Shown here: in pieces, positions 47,811 through 60,355 of the stretch
Numbering within the stretch: the first letter of the stretch is position 1
Layout of the letters: every line of letters starts with the position of its first letter
From: Centropus unirufus
Lineage: Eukaryota; Chordata; Aves; Cuculiformes; Centropidae
NCBI GenBank assembly: GCA_013397695.1
Contig: VYZI01000054.1
Location: 2,377,025 to 2,441,024 of the forward strand
DNA length: 64,000 nt
Direction of reading: 5' to 3'
Notes under the pieces: generated by a model
Seen by the model: only the letters and a program-made list of their open reading frames with translations
What the model was told of the DNA's origin: nothing
Databases searched by the model: none
Made by a program: the position numbers and the translations under genes

Positions 47811-48669
47811 AGGTATCTTTTCCCCACTTTTGACAATTTTTCATGGCTAGCTATTTCTCTTTTTATGGAATATGGTTTTTCTCATGACAGAAGCCAGGCC
47901 TTTTGGAAACTCACTATCAACTCTTGGTGCTCCTTAAAATGCCTAACTAATAAAATAATGGAGCCAAGTGCTCTTCCTTTTATATAACAGAATATAAATT
48001 AGCTTCTCTCAGATTCTTCTACCTGGACCAGTCATTTGTTTTTCCAATGAACCTTAAAGATGCCAAGCTAACAGAGGTAGGCCAGGAAGCATCTTTTAGA
48101 TCACCTGTGTTAAAAGCAAGGACACTCCACACATTTTATAGGATTGACACAAATAATTAAGTTTGGAAATTTTTCTTGTCTTTTTTATGGAAAAATCATT
48201 TCAGACTAACTCTCTGGGTTATTCTAATCATCCTCATCTTTAAGCTGGTGCAAAAGAAGTTGACCACATTTCTACCATTTGCCGTTAGTATATCCATTTA
48301 AGAGAAAATTATGGAGACTTGTCCCAAGACAATAAAATTTCCTGTTCTCTTTTCCATTTTTAAGTTCTTCCAGGACCATCAGACTTCTCTGTGGCATTCC
48401 CTGGTCACACAAACATGTTCTCAGCACTTTCCAGGACATGGTGCAGCATAGACAGTTGGGGGACTGTGAATAATTGTCTGTTCTGGAGGTAAAAAGCCTT
48501 AGGGGAGCATTGGGGATTTTTGCCCCCCACAGCAAGGATGACTAGAATTCACTGTTTTGTTCTGTTGTCTAATATCTCAGTGGATCAAAAAACATTGCTT
48601 TTAGGAAAACAAGGTCAAATGTCCTCCTCAGTATACAATAACTGAAGAAGAGACACCCAATCTCCATAA
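47811..48669. other. Gene-free sequence
   Basis: No gene recognised. The 97-codon plus frame at 47694-47987 begins inside the CR1 copy and is its antisense shadow plus flank. Confidence 0.5.
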
Positions 48670-49090
48670 TTATAAGGTAGCGATAAGAGGTTTTCTTTAC
48701 ATTTTAGGAGACCTAAGTTAAACTCTCTCCCCTCTCCAAGTGGATTCAAACTCATGCCTCCCACACAAGAAAAGTCTCCTCACCAGGGAGCATTAAGCAT
48801 TTCCAATCCCTCCCATTGATGCTATTTCACTTTGCAGCCTTAACCTGGATCTGGGATCCAGGTGCCTCTCTCCCAGGAGAGCAGCCTAATCAGCAGACTG
48901 GTGACTCACCCTGGCTCTTTGTCTGTGTGAGCTCTGAGTTATTGCCTGCCAGGTGGAAGGACTCCAGAGCCCGTCCGGATCATGCTGCCCTCGGATACCC
49001 TCCAGTCCAGAGGTTAGGCCACTCAGCAGCTGGTGGGGAAACGTCTTCTCAAATCCAGCTTTCTTCCTGATTCAGCTGCCTCCCTCACCT
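48670..49090. mobile_element. tRNA-like palindromic repeats, two modules
   Basis: The module at about 48675-48790 reads 'ggagacctaagttaaactctctcccctctccaagtggattcaaactcatgcctcccacac', a tRNA-like B-box arm ('agttaaactc') facing a reversed one ('gattcaaactc'). The module at about 48835-49090 includes 'aacctggatctgggatccagg' and later 'gtccagaggttaggccactcagcagctggtggg...ctcaaatccagctttcttcctgattcag', matching 'cagtggttagggcactcagc...ttcaaatccc'. Same family type as 16180-16630. Old and uncoding. Confidence 0.55.
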
Positions 49091-49918
49091 CCCTGCTAGT
49101 GCTATGGGAGTATGTTGCTCTTAATTCCTCCCCCTGGATCTGCTCCAATCTAAAAAAAAATATTTAAATACTAGTCGATGCAGAAAGTAAAAGTACTAAT
49201 TCCTGAGGGCGATGGTTAGCACATTGTCTGTGGGTTCTTAGTTACTGCTTATTCTCAGGAAATAAGACATTTTAGATAGGAGGGGCTGAGAAAAGTCACT
49301 ATTCTTCATTCCCTAGCAGCACGGACAATCTCCAAGAGTGGAAAGAAAATGAGTTTGCCACTGCTGACACAAAAATGCCAGAAGCTGAGCAATCCCTGAT
49401 GAGACAGATGAGTCCTAGTCTTCTTGCATCTTCAGGTTTTGGTGAAGTTACTCCACAAATGAATCTCCCAGATGAAGACAATAGTAAACTTGACCTGGAC
49501 CTGAAGGGTGCAAGTAATTTCATGACAGTTTAAACAGCATTTCACATCTAGCTTAGTTTATGATCAAAAAGTAACAATAAAAAATGTCTTATAATTTCCA
49601 GGTTCATGTTATGCAGATACTGTTTAAGCAGCTACTAGAGGAAGCTTCAGGTGTTACCGTTAGGGCTCTCCTTTGCCCCCAGGCATTCAGTGACTCACAA
49701 AGGCACAGCAAATGCCCTGCCCAGTGTCACAGCTTTTACTTAGATCCCCAAAGCCAGAGAAAGTACAGCTGCAAAGCTCCTCTCTACACATATACATGAG
49801 ATGTCCTAGCCTGACCTCAGCTCCCTTTGGATCTTCAATGAAAAAAGACAGAGGTCCTCAATACGGGGACCAGGAACACAGAGCAGGGCTTTAACCCTCT
49901 CTGTGAATGCAGAGTACA
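49091..49918. other. Gene-free sequence
   Basis: No gene recognised. Near 49695-49745 'aaaggcacagcaaatgccctgcccagtgtcacagc' weakly resembles a reversed MIR core. Confidence 0.45.
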
Positions 49919-50505
49919 GAATCACAAAACAACTGAGTTTGAAAGTGACCTCTGGACATCATCTGGTCCAACCCTTCTGCTCAAGCAGGACCACCTAGAG
50001 CTGGTTGCCCAGGAATATGCCCAGATAACTTCTGGACACCTCCAAAAATGAAGACTATGCAATATTGCTGGGCAAGCCTATGTCAGTGTTCAATTACCTT
50101 CACAGCAAGTATTTTCTTATGCTTAGGGGTAGCTTCCTGTCTTTCAATTTGTGACTATTGCAACTGATTTTGGCACAATGCACCACTGAAAAGAGCCTAG
50201 CTCTATCTTCTTTGCATCCTCCTTTTGGGTATCTATATGCACTAGTGAGCCCACTCTTCTCCAAGCTCAACAATCACAGCTCTCTCAGACTGTCCTCAAA
50301 TGGGAGATATTCTAGTCCCTCCATCATCTTTGTGGCCCTTTACTGGACTCTCTCCACAGTAGCCATGACTCTCAGGTACTGGGAAGCCCAGAATTCAACA
50401 GAGTACTCCTCGACAGTGCTGAGTAAAGGGAAAGGATCTTCTCCCTCAACATGCTCACAATACTTCATATGCTGCAGCAAGGACACACTGCTGGCTCATG
50501 TAACA
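49919..50505 (-). mobile_element. CR1 LINE, about 590 bp
   Basis: The plus strand carries the reverse complement of a CR1 3' end and part of the ORF2 C-terminus: 'agaatcacaaaacaactgagtttgaaagtgacc', 'catctggtccaaccc', 'aagcaggaccacctagagctggttgcccagga', 'caccactgaaaagagcctagctctatc', 'tctctcagactgtcctcaaatgggag', 'atcatctttgtggccctttactggactctctccacagta', 'gaagcccagaattcaacagagtactcc', 'cacactgctggctcatgt'. The 162-codon plus frame over 50158-50646 is largely antisense to this element. Confidence 0.9.
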
Positions 50506-53500
50506 ACTGGTCTTCATCTGCCTCTAACTGTAAGGATGTTCTTTCCTTTCCTGAAAACCCCATTCTTATTCTCTATATCCCTTCAAATTTCTGTAATAAA
50601 TGTAGTCATACAGGAGATGCTCTTGCTAACCTGGAAACATCCCTAAAACAGCAAGTTCAAGTGTCCTGATGAAATCTGAGCTTTGTTTTTTAAATGGGAA
50701 AAGCAAATGCCTTGGTCATCCCTGTTACTGGCAATGAAATCTATTGCATCATTACTACCAATTCTATGGGTGATTTTCAGTCACATAGAGCTTTTGACAG
50801 TATTGAGGATATTACCACTCTTTTCTAGACAATTAATCACTTCCACAGGGGAAGAACTATATCAATTACAGTGACTGATGTGGATTCTGACCAAGACATT
50901 AGATAGGAGGAGGATCTGCAGCCCATTGGAATCATTGACAACCATTGGGGTTAATAGTAAGTCTGCAGATGAGTTACCTTTCTACATATACATTGATCGG
51001 GTTTTTGTTTTGTACTGTTCAGTTCTGCTCTGAAGGGAATTTTCAGTGCATATTTCTCTGAAAAATGAAAAGTACTACATTCCCTAAAATTTTTCTAATT
51101 CAGAATAGAATGGAAGAAAAAATATATATTTCTGCATAGAGGCATATGTAGAAACAAAAACAAGAAAATGAGCATTACTCCAATCTCAGCTTGATACATA
51201 GTTTGATTGAAACTCAAGAACCCAGGCACATGTGAAAATATGCTTGTAAATTATACGTTTTCATGTATATTATAGTCAGTGTTGTATTCTGAGGCAGAGA
51301 GTCTACAGTTGTATAAGACACTTTCAGGCATACCTATGAAAGGACAAAGATCCAGCTGGATTATCCAATATAGGACTTCCCAACCTTAATGTTGCATTTC
51401 TAGCTTTCTGAGTGCTTGGCCACCCAACCTGAACCATGTTGAAGCTGGTTATTTAATTAAAGTAAATATCAGCTTTCATGTGGATACACAACTAAGTTTA
51501 TCTATTAGGCACCTTCTCCTGAATAGTATTTGCCACCTTCTAGAAGCATCCTAAAATAGAATTAAATAAAATAGCTAACGGGGGAGGGGAGAATGGCTTA
51601 AACCAAACAGCGGTCATTAAAACAGAAAAAAGACATATTTCTAATACTGATTTCATTGCTCAAGTGGAGACGTTTTTGGAAGAGGAGTGCTTTCCATTGT
51701 TTTGACTCTGGGGCAAATGATACGGTCAAGATTGTCACAGCATTAGATCCACAGGCTGTATTCAGCAGGAGCCCTCTGCTCAGGAAAGGTCTTGGATATT
51801 TGGCATAGTTTATTGACAACTCCAAGGCAGGAATCACTATTCCCATACATTCCCTACAGATATAAGTTGAATCAGTACTCTTTAATGACAGACACTACAT
51901 ATGACTGGAGCAGAAATGGTATTTGGAGCAGGGAGTGCAAGCAAGGATGATAGCATCATAAGCACAAAGAAGCAAACTAGGAGCATGGCATTAGGTCAAG
52001 CAGAATTGTAAAAAAGTTGATGGGGATCTGTCTGTTCAAGGTTCCTCTCATATCCTGTTCCTGGAGCAGCAGAGGTAACTTCTTCCACAATTCTCATGTT
52101 GGGAGCTAAATAGGAGCTGAGACAGCATAAGTCCCAGCAAAGCAAGTGTTGAGCAGTGAGGGTATTGGTGCCAACCTGCTGACTGCTGATGGAAGCAAGA
52201 CTTTTTCCTCTCACACATGCTGATCAATGAGTCACAACAGATCAAGTAACATTTCATTTATATTCTTCCCTAGAAAAATGGTCTGAATTCAGGAAAGCCT
52301 TGTGCAGGTTTCTAGATTTATGCAAGAGACAGAAATGCCCTCTAACTCCCCCAGACTACTTACTCCCTTGCTTCCCAGGGAGCAGAAACCCAGGATGCTG
52401 CAGGGCAATTAAAAAGCTAGTACTGCTGAATAAACAGTGACAAATTGTAGATTAAGAAAAAGCCTGTTATTTGTGTGAAAGAGGCAGCCTTTGCCGCCAA
52501 ATGGATTCATCTGTCATTGCTACTGATTGCTCCCTTTCCACTAAATGTCCCCTAAGAAAAATGTAAATCCTATGTAAATCCTTTGTTATCACCCGACAAT
52601 GTACGTATCACAAGCTGCATGGGTTAGAACACAGGTCCATTTTTCTCCAGACTATGCCACTCCTCTTTCAAATTTCAAGGTCTTAATGTCTCAAGCGAGA
52701 GGTGGCAGAAGGCTTTCAACCCCCCTGGGACAGATTGAGTGAGGAAAGCCCTCACAAGAGGAGAAGGGAAATCTCTTTATGGATTTTGCTCTTGCAGTCA
52801 GCCCTGCTGCAGTTTGGAGTCAGTTTATTCTCCTCAGAGGGATGAATGAAGGCTGAAATGTGGACCCAGAGCTCAGAAGAGCATATCCCCATAGTGAAGA
52901 GGAAAGTGTAAAGAAAGAGGAGGGAGGGAAAGGGTGCAATGCTAAATGACAAAGCAGCTGTGCAGAATTCACCTGTCACACCAATTTCCTCAATAGTTCA
53001 TTCCTGTCATTGTGGCAGTGCCACATTCATGCCACATTGCATAAGTTATGGTAAGAAAGATGGAAAATATAAATGTAGTAGGAGCCCCATATTTACAGAA
53101 AAGCCAGTAATAGTTAAAGAAATGAAACTGAGGGCTGTGGCACTGGGTATTTGCTACAGAAAGGCTTAAACCATGTTTACTAAGCAACCGGTGAAACATT
53201 TGGCTAATCCACCCACCAAAACCCAGGAAGTTCAGACATGTAGAGGTCATTGAAAGCTTCATTAGCTTATCTGCTACTGAGGCAGCAGGACAGAAACTTT
53301 AAGTTATTGTCCAGATTCTACCCTCAGTGCACCATCATGGCATCCATGGGTAGATTTCAGCCCTGTGAGTGTACCTTGGCTGGGATAAGATCAGCCTACT
53401 TACCAATCTGCTGAAAGTCCTCCTAGTTTTCCAGAGGTCAATACTCTTCTTTGAAAAGCCAGCCCCAGAGGGCTGTGATCACAAAAATAAAGAGTGAGGT

Positions 53501-53671
53501 GTTCCTGTTTGCCAGGTAGGCTTGAAAACCTTAGCCTTCTGGGTTTTTTTCATGACTACTCTGTATAATAGGTGCAAGGAAAATCACCACTATCAGATAA
53601 TAATTTCATTAATGCACACCATTATTAAGGATGATTCCTGACACGTAAGTCAAGCCAAATCCAGGGAGTTG
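50506..53671. other. Gene-free sequence
   Basis: No gene or repeat recognised in about 3.1 kb. The short direct repeat 'atgtaaatcct' occurs twice at 52560-52582. Confidence 0.5.
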
Positions 53672-53673
53672 TA

Positions 53674-53706
<33 letters not shown>

Positions 53707-53707
53707 T
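53672..53707. repeat. (TTA)n microsatellite
   Basis: About twelve perfect trinucleotide units ('taattattatt...ttatttata'). The longest perfect microsatellite seen in the window and probably length-polymorphic. Confidence 0.95.
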
Positions 53708-55349
53708 ATACCTTTTGGATCTCAGCTTATTTTAAGGTTACAGGTACTCTGTGGTAAATATGAGGTATCTCAAGGTTACTTCTCATGGTATAAATTGAGT
53801 TAATTCTGGCTTATGGTATAGACATTTGGTGAACTATGATAGGTAGTTTTGTGCACTGTGGTGACCTGGGGTAATTTTCCTTAAAATCATCCACAATTAA
53901 AGAGTGTTAATCCCGTTCTGCCTAAAGGCTAAGAGACTGTGTTATGGACTACTTTTTGTGCAGCGAAGTATTCCTCAATTACTTGATCCGAGCTCTCTCA
54001 AGCTGAAATCCGCTGTGCAAACAAAGAATGGAAAATGTTCTTCCAGCCATGCACTCCTACCCCACTCCTCAACCCTGAATGCAGATGCAAAGATCCTTTA
54101 CTTTGTCTGTTGTTTTGGCCACATAACCTTCCACTGTGCATCTTTCCTCTGGTTCTGTCGCATCACACACGAGATAGTTATCTTCACCTTAGCAGTCCTC
54201 AGTATTTCTGATTTGCTCTTCTTCATGGGATGTGGTATTATAAACTCAGCAGGTATCTCCTTGTAGAAGAATGGTATCAGAAATATTACGTCTTCTTTTC
54301 CACATGTAGATTTAGAGAAGTGCTCCCATCTCTTTGCTATCTCCTTCTGAGGCAAATTAAGTTTTTTTAAAATGAGAGTACTGTGTTCAAAAGAAGAACT
54401 CAACATGTGCTAATTAGCTAATTGCACCAGCAGAACTTTCCCCACAGCTTTTAGCCATTTCTACAAGATTCATGCTTCCCAACAACCCTCAAGTCTTTCT
54501 GCCACAGTCAAGTGCCATCTATGTGACATTCAAACAACAGTAAGATGAGCAAAAACATGATATGCCCAGACTGGGAAGAAAAACTTTAATGCTTTTTTGG
54601 ACCACTCTGTTTTGCCAGATACAGAAATAGGCATACATCAGCCAAAGGTTAACATTGATAAAAAGCCATTTGGCCAAGGTACTGTGCACAGAGACAGTAT
54701 CTTCCCCGCTTGCCTGAGTAGTTATGATATAGCTACATGCTAACACCAAACTGAAATTGCTGCAATATTTGAAGTAATCATGTCATACCTCTTCAAGGGT
54801 CTACTGTTCATAAGAAACTCATAATTTAGCTATGGAAAACCACAATACACAGGCACTGTCAAGACAGATGTTATCAGCAAATCCTATCTGCCCTCATGGA
54901 TGCCAGATCCAAGACCATTCAGGAGAGAAGCCCAAGACGACAGATATCACTACAAGGCCGTGTGAGATGCCTATATATATGCCATACATACATACATCTT
55001 AGGTTCCATGCCCAAAAGTTAACACAGGACTGGAGACAAAGCACAGCTTGGCTGAGGCACGTGCAGACTTAAGGCTTTGTGCAAAATGCGCCAAAGTCAT
55101 ATCCCAGGGACACTGAGACCCATATCTATAAAAACTTGTGTACTTTTCTCTGTACATGGCCACGCAGTGGGTTTTGCAGAAGTGGCTTCAGGAAGATAAT
55201 CAGGCACATAAAGTCCTGTCTTTTAGTACCATAGAAGATGTAGGAATTAGTGCCTACATTTCAGCAATTTTGGAAAGCTTTTCAAGCTCCTCTCATTTTA
55301 AGAAGTCTAAATATCTCCAGTAATCTAACCCTAGTATTCAGAAAAAATA
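53708..55349. other. Gene-free sequence
   Basis: No gene recognised. The 120-codon plus frame (53904-54266) and the overlapping 102-codon minus frame (54098-54406) lack family features. A 'catacatacatac' repeat lies near 54985. Confidence 0.5.
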
Positions 55350-55610
55350 CATAGAAACATAGAACGGTTTTTGTTTGGGAGGGACCGTTACAGGTCATCT
55401 CGTTCATTCATCCTGCAGGAGAAGGTATGTCTTTACCCAGATCAGGTTTCTCAGACCCTATCCAAGTTGACCTTGAATGTTTCCAGGAATGGGGCTCCAC
55501 TACCTCTCTGGGCAACATGCTCCAGTGTTTTACCACCCTCATTGCAAAAAAATCTTCCTTATATCCAGCCTAAATCTACCCTTCCTTAGTTTAAAACCAT
55601 TACAACAGGG
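55350..55610 (-). mobile_element. CR1 LINE 3' end
   Basis: 'catagaaacatagaacggtttttgtttgggagggaccg', 'atcaggtttctcagaccctatccaagttgaccttgaatgtttccaggaatggggc', 'acctctctgggcaacatgctccagtgttttaccaccctc' and 'cctaaatctacccttccttagtttaaaaccatta', in the order of a reversed CR1 3' UTR. 5'-truncated. Confidence 0.93.
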
Positions 55611-56369
55611 TTTTCCCAAATTGTAATAAAAACTAAACACCAAATCCAAGAAAATGACTTAAGTGCTAATTTTTTTGGTGCCTGACTCCAAAACAGAAAC
55701 CCAAAGTGCAGCATTAGGCCCCTGGGCTCCCCCTATCTAATACATAAGGAGCATTAGTTATTTGAGAGCTTGGAGTATTTCTACACACCTCCTCTCTGGT
55801 CCTGCTACAGCCTCAGGCCTGGAGGCTTAAAACCAGGAAGTCTGCCACAGCTGGAAGCAGCCCTGGGGCAAGACTACATGTGGTGAATCGGAAGCCACTG
55901 AAAGCGAGCCAATTTGGAAATGCTGAGCACACAGGGTGTGCCCAAACTCCAACCCATCCTAAGGTACATGAATCAGGTCTGCAAAGCAAAATATCTTCTT
56001 CCACTTCGGTTCCAGAGGGCCTAGCCCACTCCTGAGGGGAGACATCTGGAAGCACTCAGAACCGAGTTTTGATCACTCTTTGAAACGCAGACCAAGACAG
56101 GGGTGCACAGCCCTTCTTTTTTCAACAGGAGACAAGCTAGCAAAAGCACTGGCCCATGAAGTGAGGAACCTGGCTTTGGTGTCTTCTTCAGTCTGGAGGG
56201 ATCCAAACCACATTTCCCACCTCCCAAGAAAGGGCCTGAACCAGCAGGGGTAAAATGAGGTTGAGATTGGGGAGATAGGATGTGCAGCCGCCTCTTCTTG
56301 AAGCCACGTAGAAATGCATTCCGGGGGGCATAAGGAGATCAAAGAAACCTCCTGTAACCCAGACACACG
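55611..56369. other. Gene-free sequence
   Basis: No gene recognised. Minus frames at 55813-56227 are short and without domain features. Composition is somewhat GC-richer than the average of the window. Confidence 0.5.
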
Positions 56370-56450
56370 TAGACCACCAGTCATCAGTCTAGCGGTTAGG
56401 CTCTCAGCTGGCCGACATAAGCTCTGGGTTAGAGTTCCACTAGTTAACAT
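56370..56450 (+). mobile_element. tRNA-like repeat fragment
   Basis: 'catcagtctagcggttaggctctcagctggcc...agctctgggttagagttcc' resembles the A-box ('tctagcggttaggctc') and B-box ('gggttagagttcc') of a tRNA, as in the repeats at 16180-16630 and 48670-49090. A tRNA gene is unlikely: no full cloverleaf can be drawn and the anticodon arm is absent. Confidence 0.45.
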
Positions 56451-58129
56451 CTTTTACATGAAAAGCAGTCATAGGGCAAAAAGAACAGAAATGCATCTCA
56501 CGGCAGAGAGAAGACTCCAGTATTCTCTCATTGCCTCTCATTCCCAGAGGTGCCTGCATCAAAGACTCTGGAATCAGGGAGCTGCAGAGAGTTTTGGCAT
56601 ATCATTTTTGACAGGCAGTTATATGAATTTGTGGGTATCTTTGTCGTTTATTTTGTTGTGGTTATGAACAAACTGGTGAAGGAAAACATGGGTCAGCTCA
56701 CCAACTGCGTATTCCAAGCCCAAAAATGAGACATAGTAAATAACATCACAAAGTTGAAGCAGGTAAACAGCCATTCACATAAATGTTGACATTTTCTGGA
56801 CCCTGCAATGCAACCTTAAGAAAGATTTCTTCCAGCAACTTTTTTTTTTCTTTTTTTGCTAGGTGAGACAATATTCCCCAGAATCACATAATACAGAGGA
56901 TGTGTGCTGGTCAGTGGGTCATGTACGTGGGGCTAAAGGTTAGACTCCAACCTAAAGTAGCTGCAAAGTATGGGGATCCCAGTAAGCCCCCACTGACAAA
57001 CTGGACCAACGAGCCATATCTGACTCACGGGATAGGTCAGAGCTGCATTGCCCACATGCAGGAGAACGCTTCTCTGTGGAGGAGCAAGTAGTGGCAGTGA
57101 GCTGGCCTAGTCCTAGGCTCAGTCCTTGAGACTTAAATGATCAATTCCTTTCTTACCCTGTCAGCATTCTCATTCGTTCACTGCTTTTCATGGCTCTAAT
57201 AACCCTAAGGGTTAATGCTCCCTATACTAATGAAATATAGGATTAATACCCATGAAAACATCCCTCAACTTCTTCCTCCCTTGAGCCCCAGAGAAGAGAC
57301 ATTCATATATCCAGCACCAGAAATCAGGCAGCTGCAGGTGGCAGCTTTCCCTACAGAAAACTGTTTTACTTGTTTGTGGACATTTTTTTGGCTTTCTTTG
57401 CAATTTGGGGCTGAAACAAAGACAGGTTATTAGTCTACAGTTCAGCCAATATTAAGAACTGGCAGCTGTGGTCAAATTCTCTAAATACATCGATGTAAGT
57501 ATATTTGCACTTAGCAGTGTTGGCACTGCAGGTGGAAATATTGGTGGTGGAAACATTAACAACACAGCTCTTCTATGTGAAGCTTGTTCAGTTTTTAATA
57601 GCACTGATGGAAAGACCTCATGTCATATGGGAGTACATGTTTTTATATATGCACCATGTCTGGAGATGCCCTGGTAGCTCTCATGTTTAGGAAAGGTACT
57701 GCCTTAGCAGAATCTCTGGCCTTACCGCCTACACTACATCTTAGTCACGGAAAAGGAGCAAAGTTTAAACATCTCCTCCAAGGTGGAACATGTCTAAGCA
57801 ATTCATGGCCTGGAACCCAGAACTTCCCATGGTCGTGATATGCATTCATTGTGCTTTCTGAAATGAAATTTCTCTTGCTTTTCTGCATATTTTAGCACAT
57901 TCTCCCAATCTAATTTTTCAGCATTTGCATCTATCACCATTCATCTTGCAAATTAAAATATTTCTGCATGACACTCTGACACACAGGAGAAAAAAATAAA
58001 AAAAAAACCAACACAAAAGCATTTCTCAAAGTAACAGAACTACAGAGCTTTTCAAACTTCCTGTTTCATAGCACTGATAGAAAAAGTACACTGAGTTCCT
58101 ATGAAGCACCCTCCTGACATTTCCAGACT
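56451..58129. other. Gene-free sequence
   Basis: No gene or repeat recognised. A T-run lies near 56840-56858. Small frames at 57468-57838 overlap in three registers. Confidence 0.5.
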
Positions 58130-58620
58130 TATTAGCCAGTTTTCACACTGACTTCAATCAACCTCTTTAATCCTCCAAGGAAAGAGCATTTTTAATTCAC
58201 CGATTGGCTGATAAGCTTGAAGCCAAAAAATGATTTACACGTAGATGAATTGTGCTTACAAGATGGAACTTCGAGCATTAGAAGCGGATCTGAATTTCCT
58301 ATCTGTCATTTTATTTGCCACATTCATTTTTGCTCTGCCATTACCCTTGCTGATTATGATCTTTCAGCGCTATTGGGCTCCTGCTTCCACAGTTTTTAAT
58401 CTGCCTTTAATCCCATAGATTTTAAATATTCCCCGGCACCGAGAGACTGGAGGCAATTAACTGCCCTTCTGATGCTCTCCTTATCAGTTGCCTCCTTGTA
58501 TCTCTCAGAAGCAGCCTCAAGACACTTCCAGGCTGACAAATACTACCAGCATTTCTGATGAAGCAGCCGCAGCAAATGCAATGTGAAGTCCAGCTGCGTA
58601 ACCTGATTCTAAAAAATCTA
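58130..58620. promoter_or_regulatory. Candidate conserved non-coding (enhancer-like) block
   Basis: About 490 bases of even composition without any repeat signature. Transcription-factor-like words include 'gattggctgataagc' (CCAAT-like and GATA), 'ttaatctg' and 'ttaatccc' (OTX/PITX-like TAATCY), and the near palindrome 'ggcaattaactgcc'. This style is typical of vertebrate conserved non-coding elements in gene deserts. Conservation cannot be tested here, so this is inference from texture. Confidence 0.25.
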
Positions 58621-60303
58621 GTCATTTAAAAACATAAATGCAGCACAGGCTTCTAAACTCCTCTTCAATTTTGACTTGACAGGAATTGAAATAAAGAAAG
58701 CATCTGTTTAAGTTTTTAGGTTGCAGGTTGTTCAGATTTTTCCTTTGGCTTTGTTTTTGTTTTCTTTCTTTTTTTATATTTTTCCTGAGAGTTAATGCCT
58801 GTCTCTTCCTATCTGATAGCTGTTTCAAATTGAAAAGTGAAGCCTGTTTCCTAGATCTGTCCGGGCACTTCTGATGCCCAGAAAACAGATCTGCCGGGCA
58901 GCCAAAGATCCTTGGATCAATATCCACATCTTTTTGTTCTTAGGCATTAACAATGAAAAATCTAATTCACTAGTTCACCTACCACTAGTTGATGCAGTGT
59001 AAATATTCCTACCTTTCTAAGGGATGTCCGCTCAAATTCGGACAGTGTAAACTCACCTCTATGCATTTTTCCACTACATCAAAGATCTGATACCACAAGT
59101 GAAGAATCAAATCAGTGTGACATATTTCATGAAAAAATGTTTTTTATTAAAGAACAACTGTTTATCCACTAATTCATACATTTACATAACTTTTCAAGAA
59201 TGCTAAGGTTTCACTCAAATAGGCCACATGGCAATAGCTGCAAAATACAGAATTAAATACAAAGGGCCCAGTTCTCTGTGGCTTTGCACTTAAGGAAATC
59301 AATAATAACACAACAAAACAAATAAAAAGTGTTATTATTTTCATCTCCTTTGTGCAGGCACAAACTGAAAATGAAAAAATATATTTTTCCAGCAGCATAT
59401 TTATGCACACACCACTAAACATATATGCATGTGTATGTCTGTATCATAGGTATAGAAAATTTAGACTTCATTTTCACTGATACTACTTTGACTAAAACAT
59501 AGAAGACAGGAATATTGCACTTGATTCATAAAATTACCATTAGTGCACCTCTGTTAGCTAAAAGAATGGTATGGAATGGGAAATTTAACCACAGTAAAAA
59601 TCCCATTCTCATTTTCTTTCTAGAATAGTTGAAAATGGGTATGTGGCATTTATGGTCTCTTTAAATATTACCTTAACTGCCTTTTTCCATTTAGAGGCTC
59701 AAAATAAAGGGAGAAGTCTATATCAGAGTGGAGGAAGGGGAGTTAAAATCCTTGATGAGGAAGAACAAAGTTCTGGTTCAAAATTGATATTTTGGGGAAT
59801 ATAAAAATTGCAATACTTGGTTGTAGCAAGGGTCCTCCCAGCTTAGGATCTTCTTTTAAAAAAGGATGAAATCAAATGTATGGAGAAGAATACAAAAAAA
59901 ATGCAGGCACTTGCTGGTACTTCCCAAACATGCCAGCAATTTGCAGATTGAGAATTTCTGATCCAGAGATCACATCTTTGTATTAAAAACTTCAAAGAGC
60001 TTTTTCTTCCATTGACTTCTCCAGTGGCCCCCGTAAACCATGTAGATTTTAAACAGTCACAATATTCTGTCATGGTGAGTTTGCCAATACAGCTACACAG
60101 CAAAGCTGCTGACATTTAGAGAAGATCTGCTATTTTATATCACATCATGTTGGTTCATTCCAAGCATTGGTTATATATCAGATCCCAAAAAGGAACAGAA
60201 ACACAAATTCTTGGAGTAAATTTATATTCTTCTGCTGAATCGTGTGAAGGCATTCCAACTAAGTCAGAGGAACTCAAACAATTCCTACTTGCTCAGTAGC
60301 TTA
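58621..60303. other. Gene-free sequence
   Basis: No gene recognised. The 101-codon minus frame at 58622-58927 encodes a Lys/Gln/Arg-rich peptide from T-rich DNA and has no family features. Confidence 0.45.
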
Positions 60304-60355
60304 TCTGAAGTTAGTGGAACTACACCGATTCTCATTAGCTGAGAATTTAGCTCAG
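60304..60355. mobile_element. Ancient palindromic MITE-like element, half copy
   Basis: 'atctgaagttagtggaactacaccgattctcattagctgag' matches the right half of the element at 40686-40755 ('cttcagtggagctatgccgattcataccaggtgag'). Decayed. Confidence 0.5.

Noticed and set aside
50158..50646. 162-codon plus frame, the longest in the window
   Set aside because: It runs mostly antisense through a CR1 LINE (49919-50505). Its sequence follows the reversed CR1 consensus, so it is a shadow and not a gene.
56073..56450. 125-codon minus frame in GC-richer sequence
   Set aside because: It overlaps a tRNA-like repeat and competing frames on both strands, and no family or splice-site arrangement supports it.
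56370..56450. Possible tRNA gene
   Set aside because: A- and B-box-like words are present, but no acceptor stem or anticodon arm can be drawn. It fits the decayed repeat family better.
58622..58927. 101-codon minus frame with Lys/Arg/Gln-rich middle
   Set aside because: The basic stretch is the translation of a T-rich run on the plus strand. Low complexity explains it.
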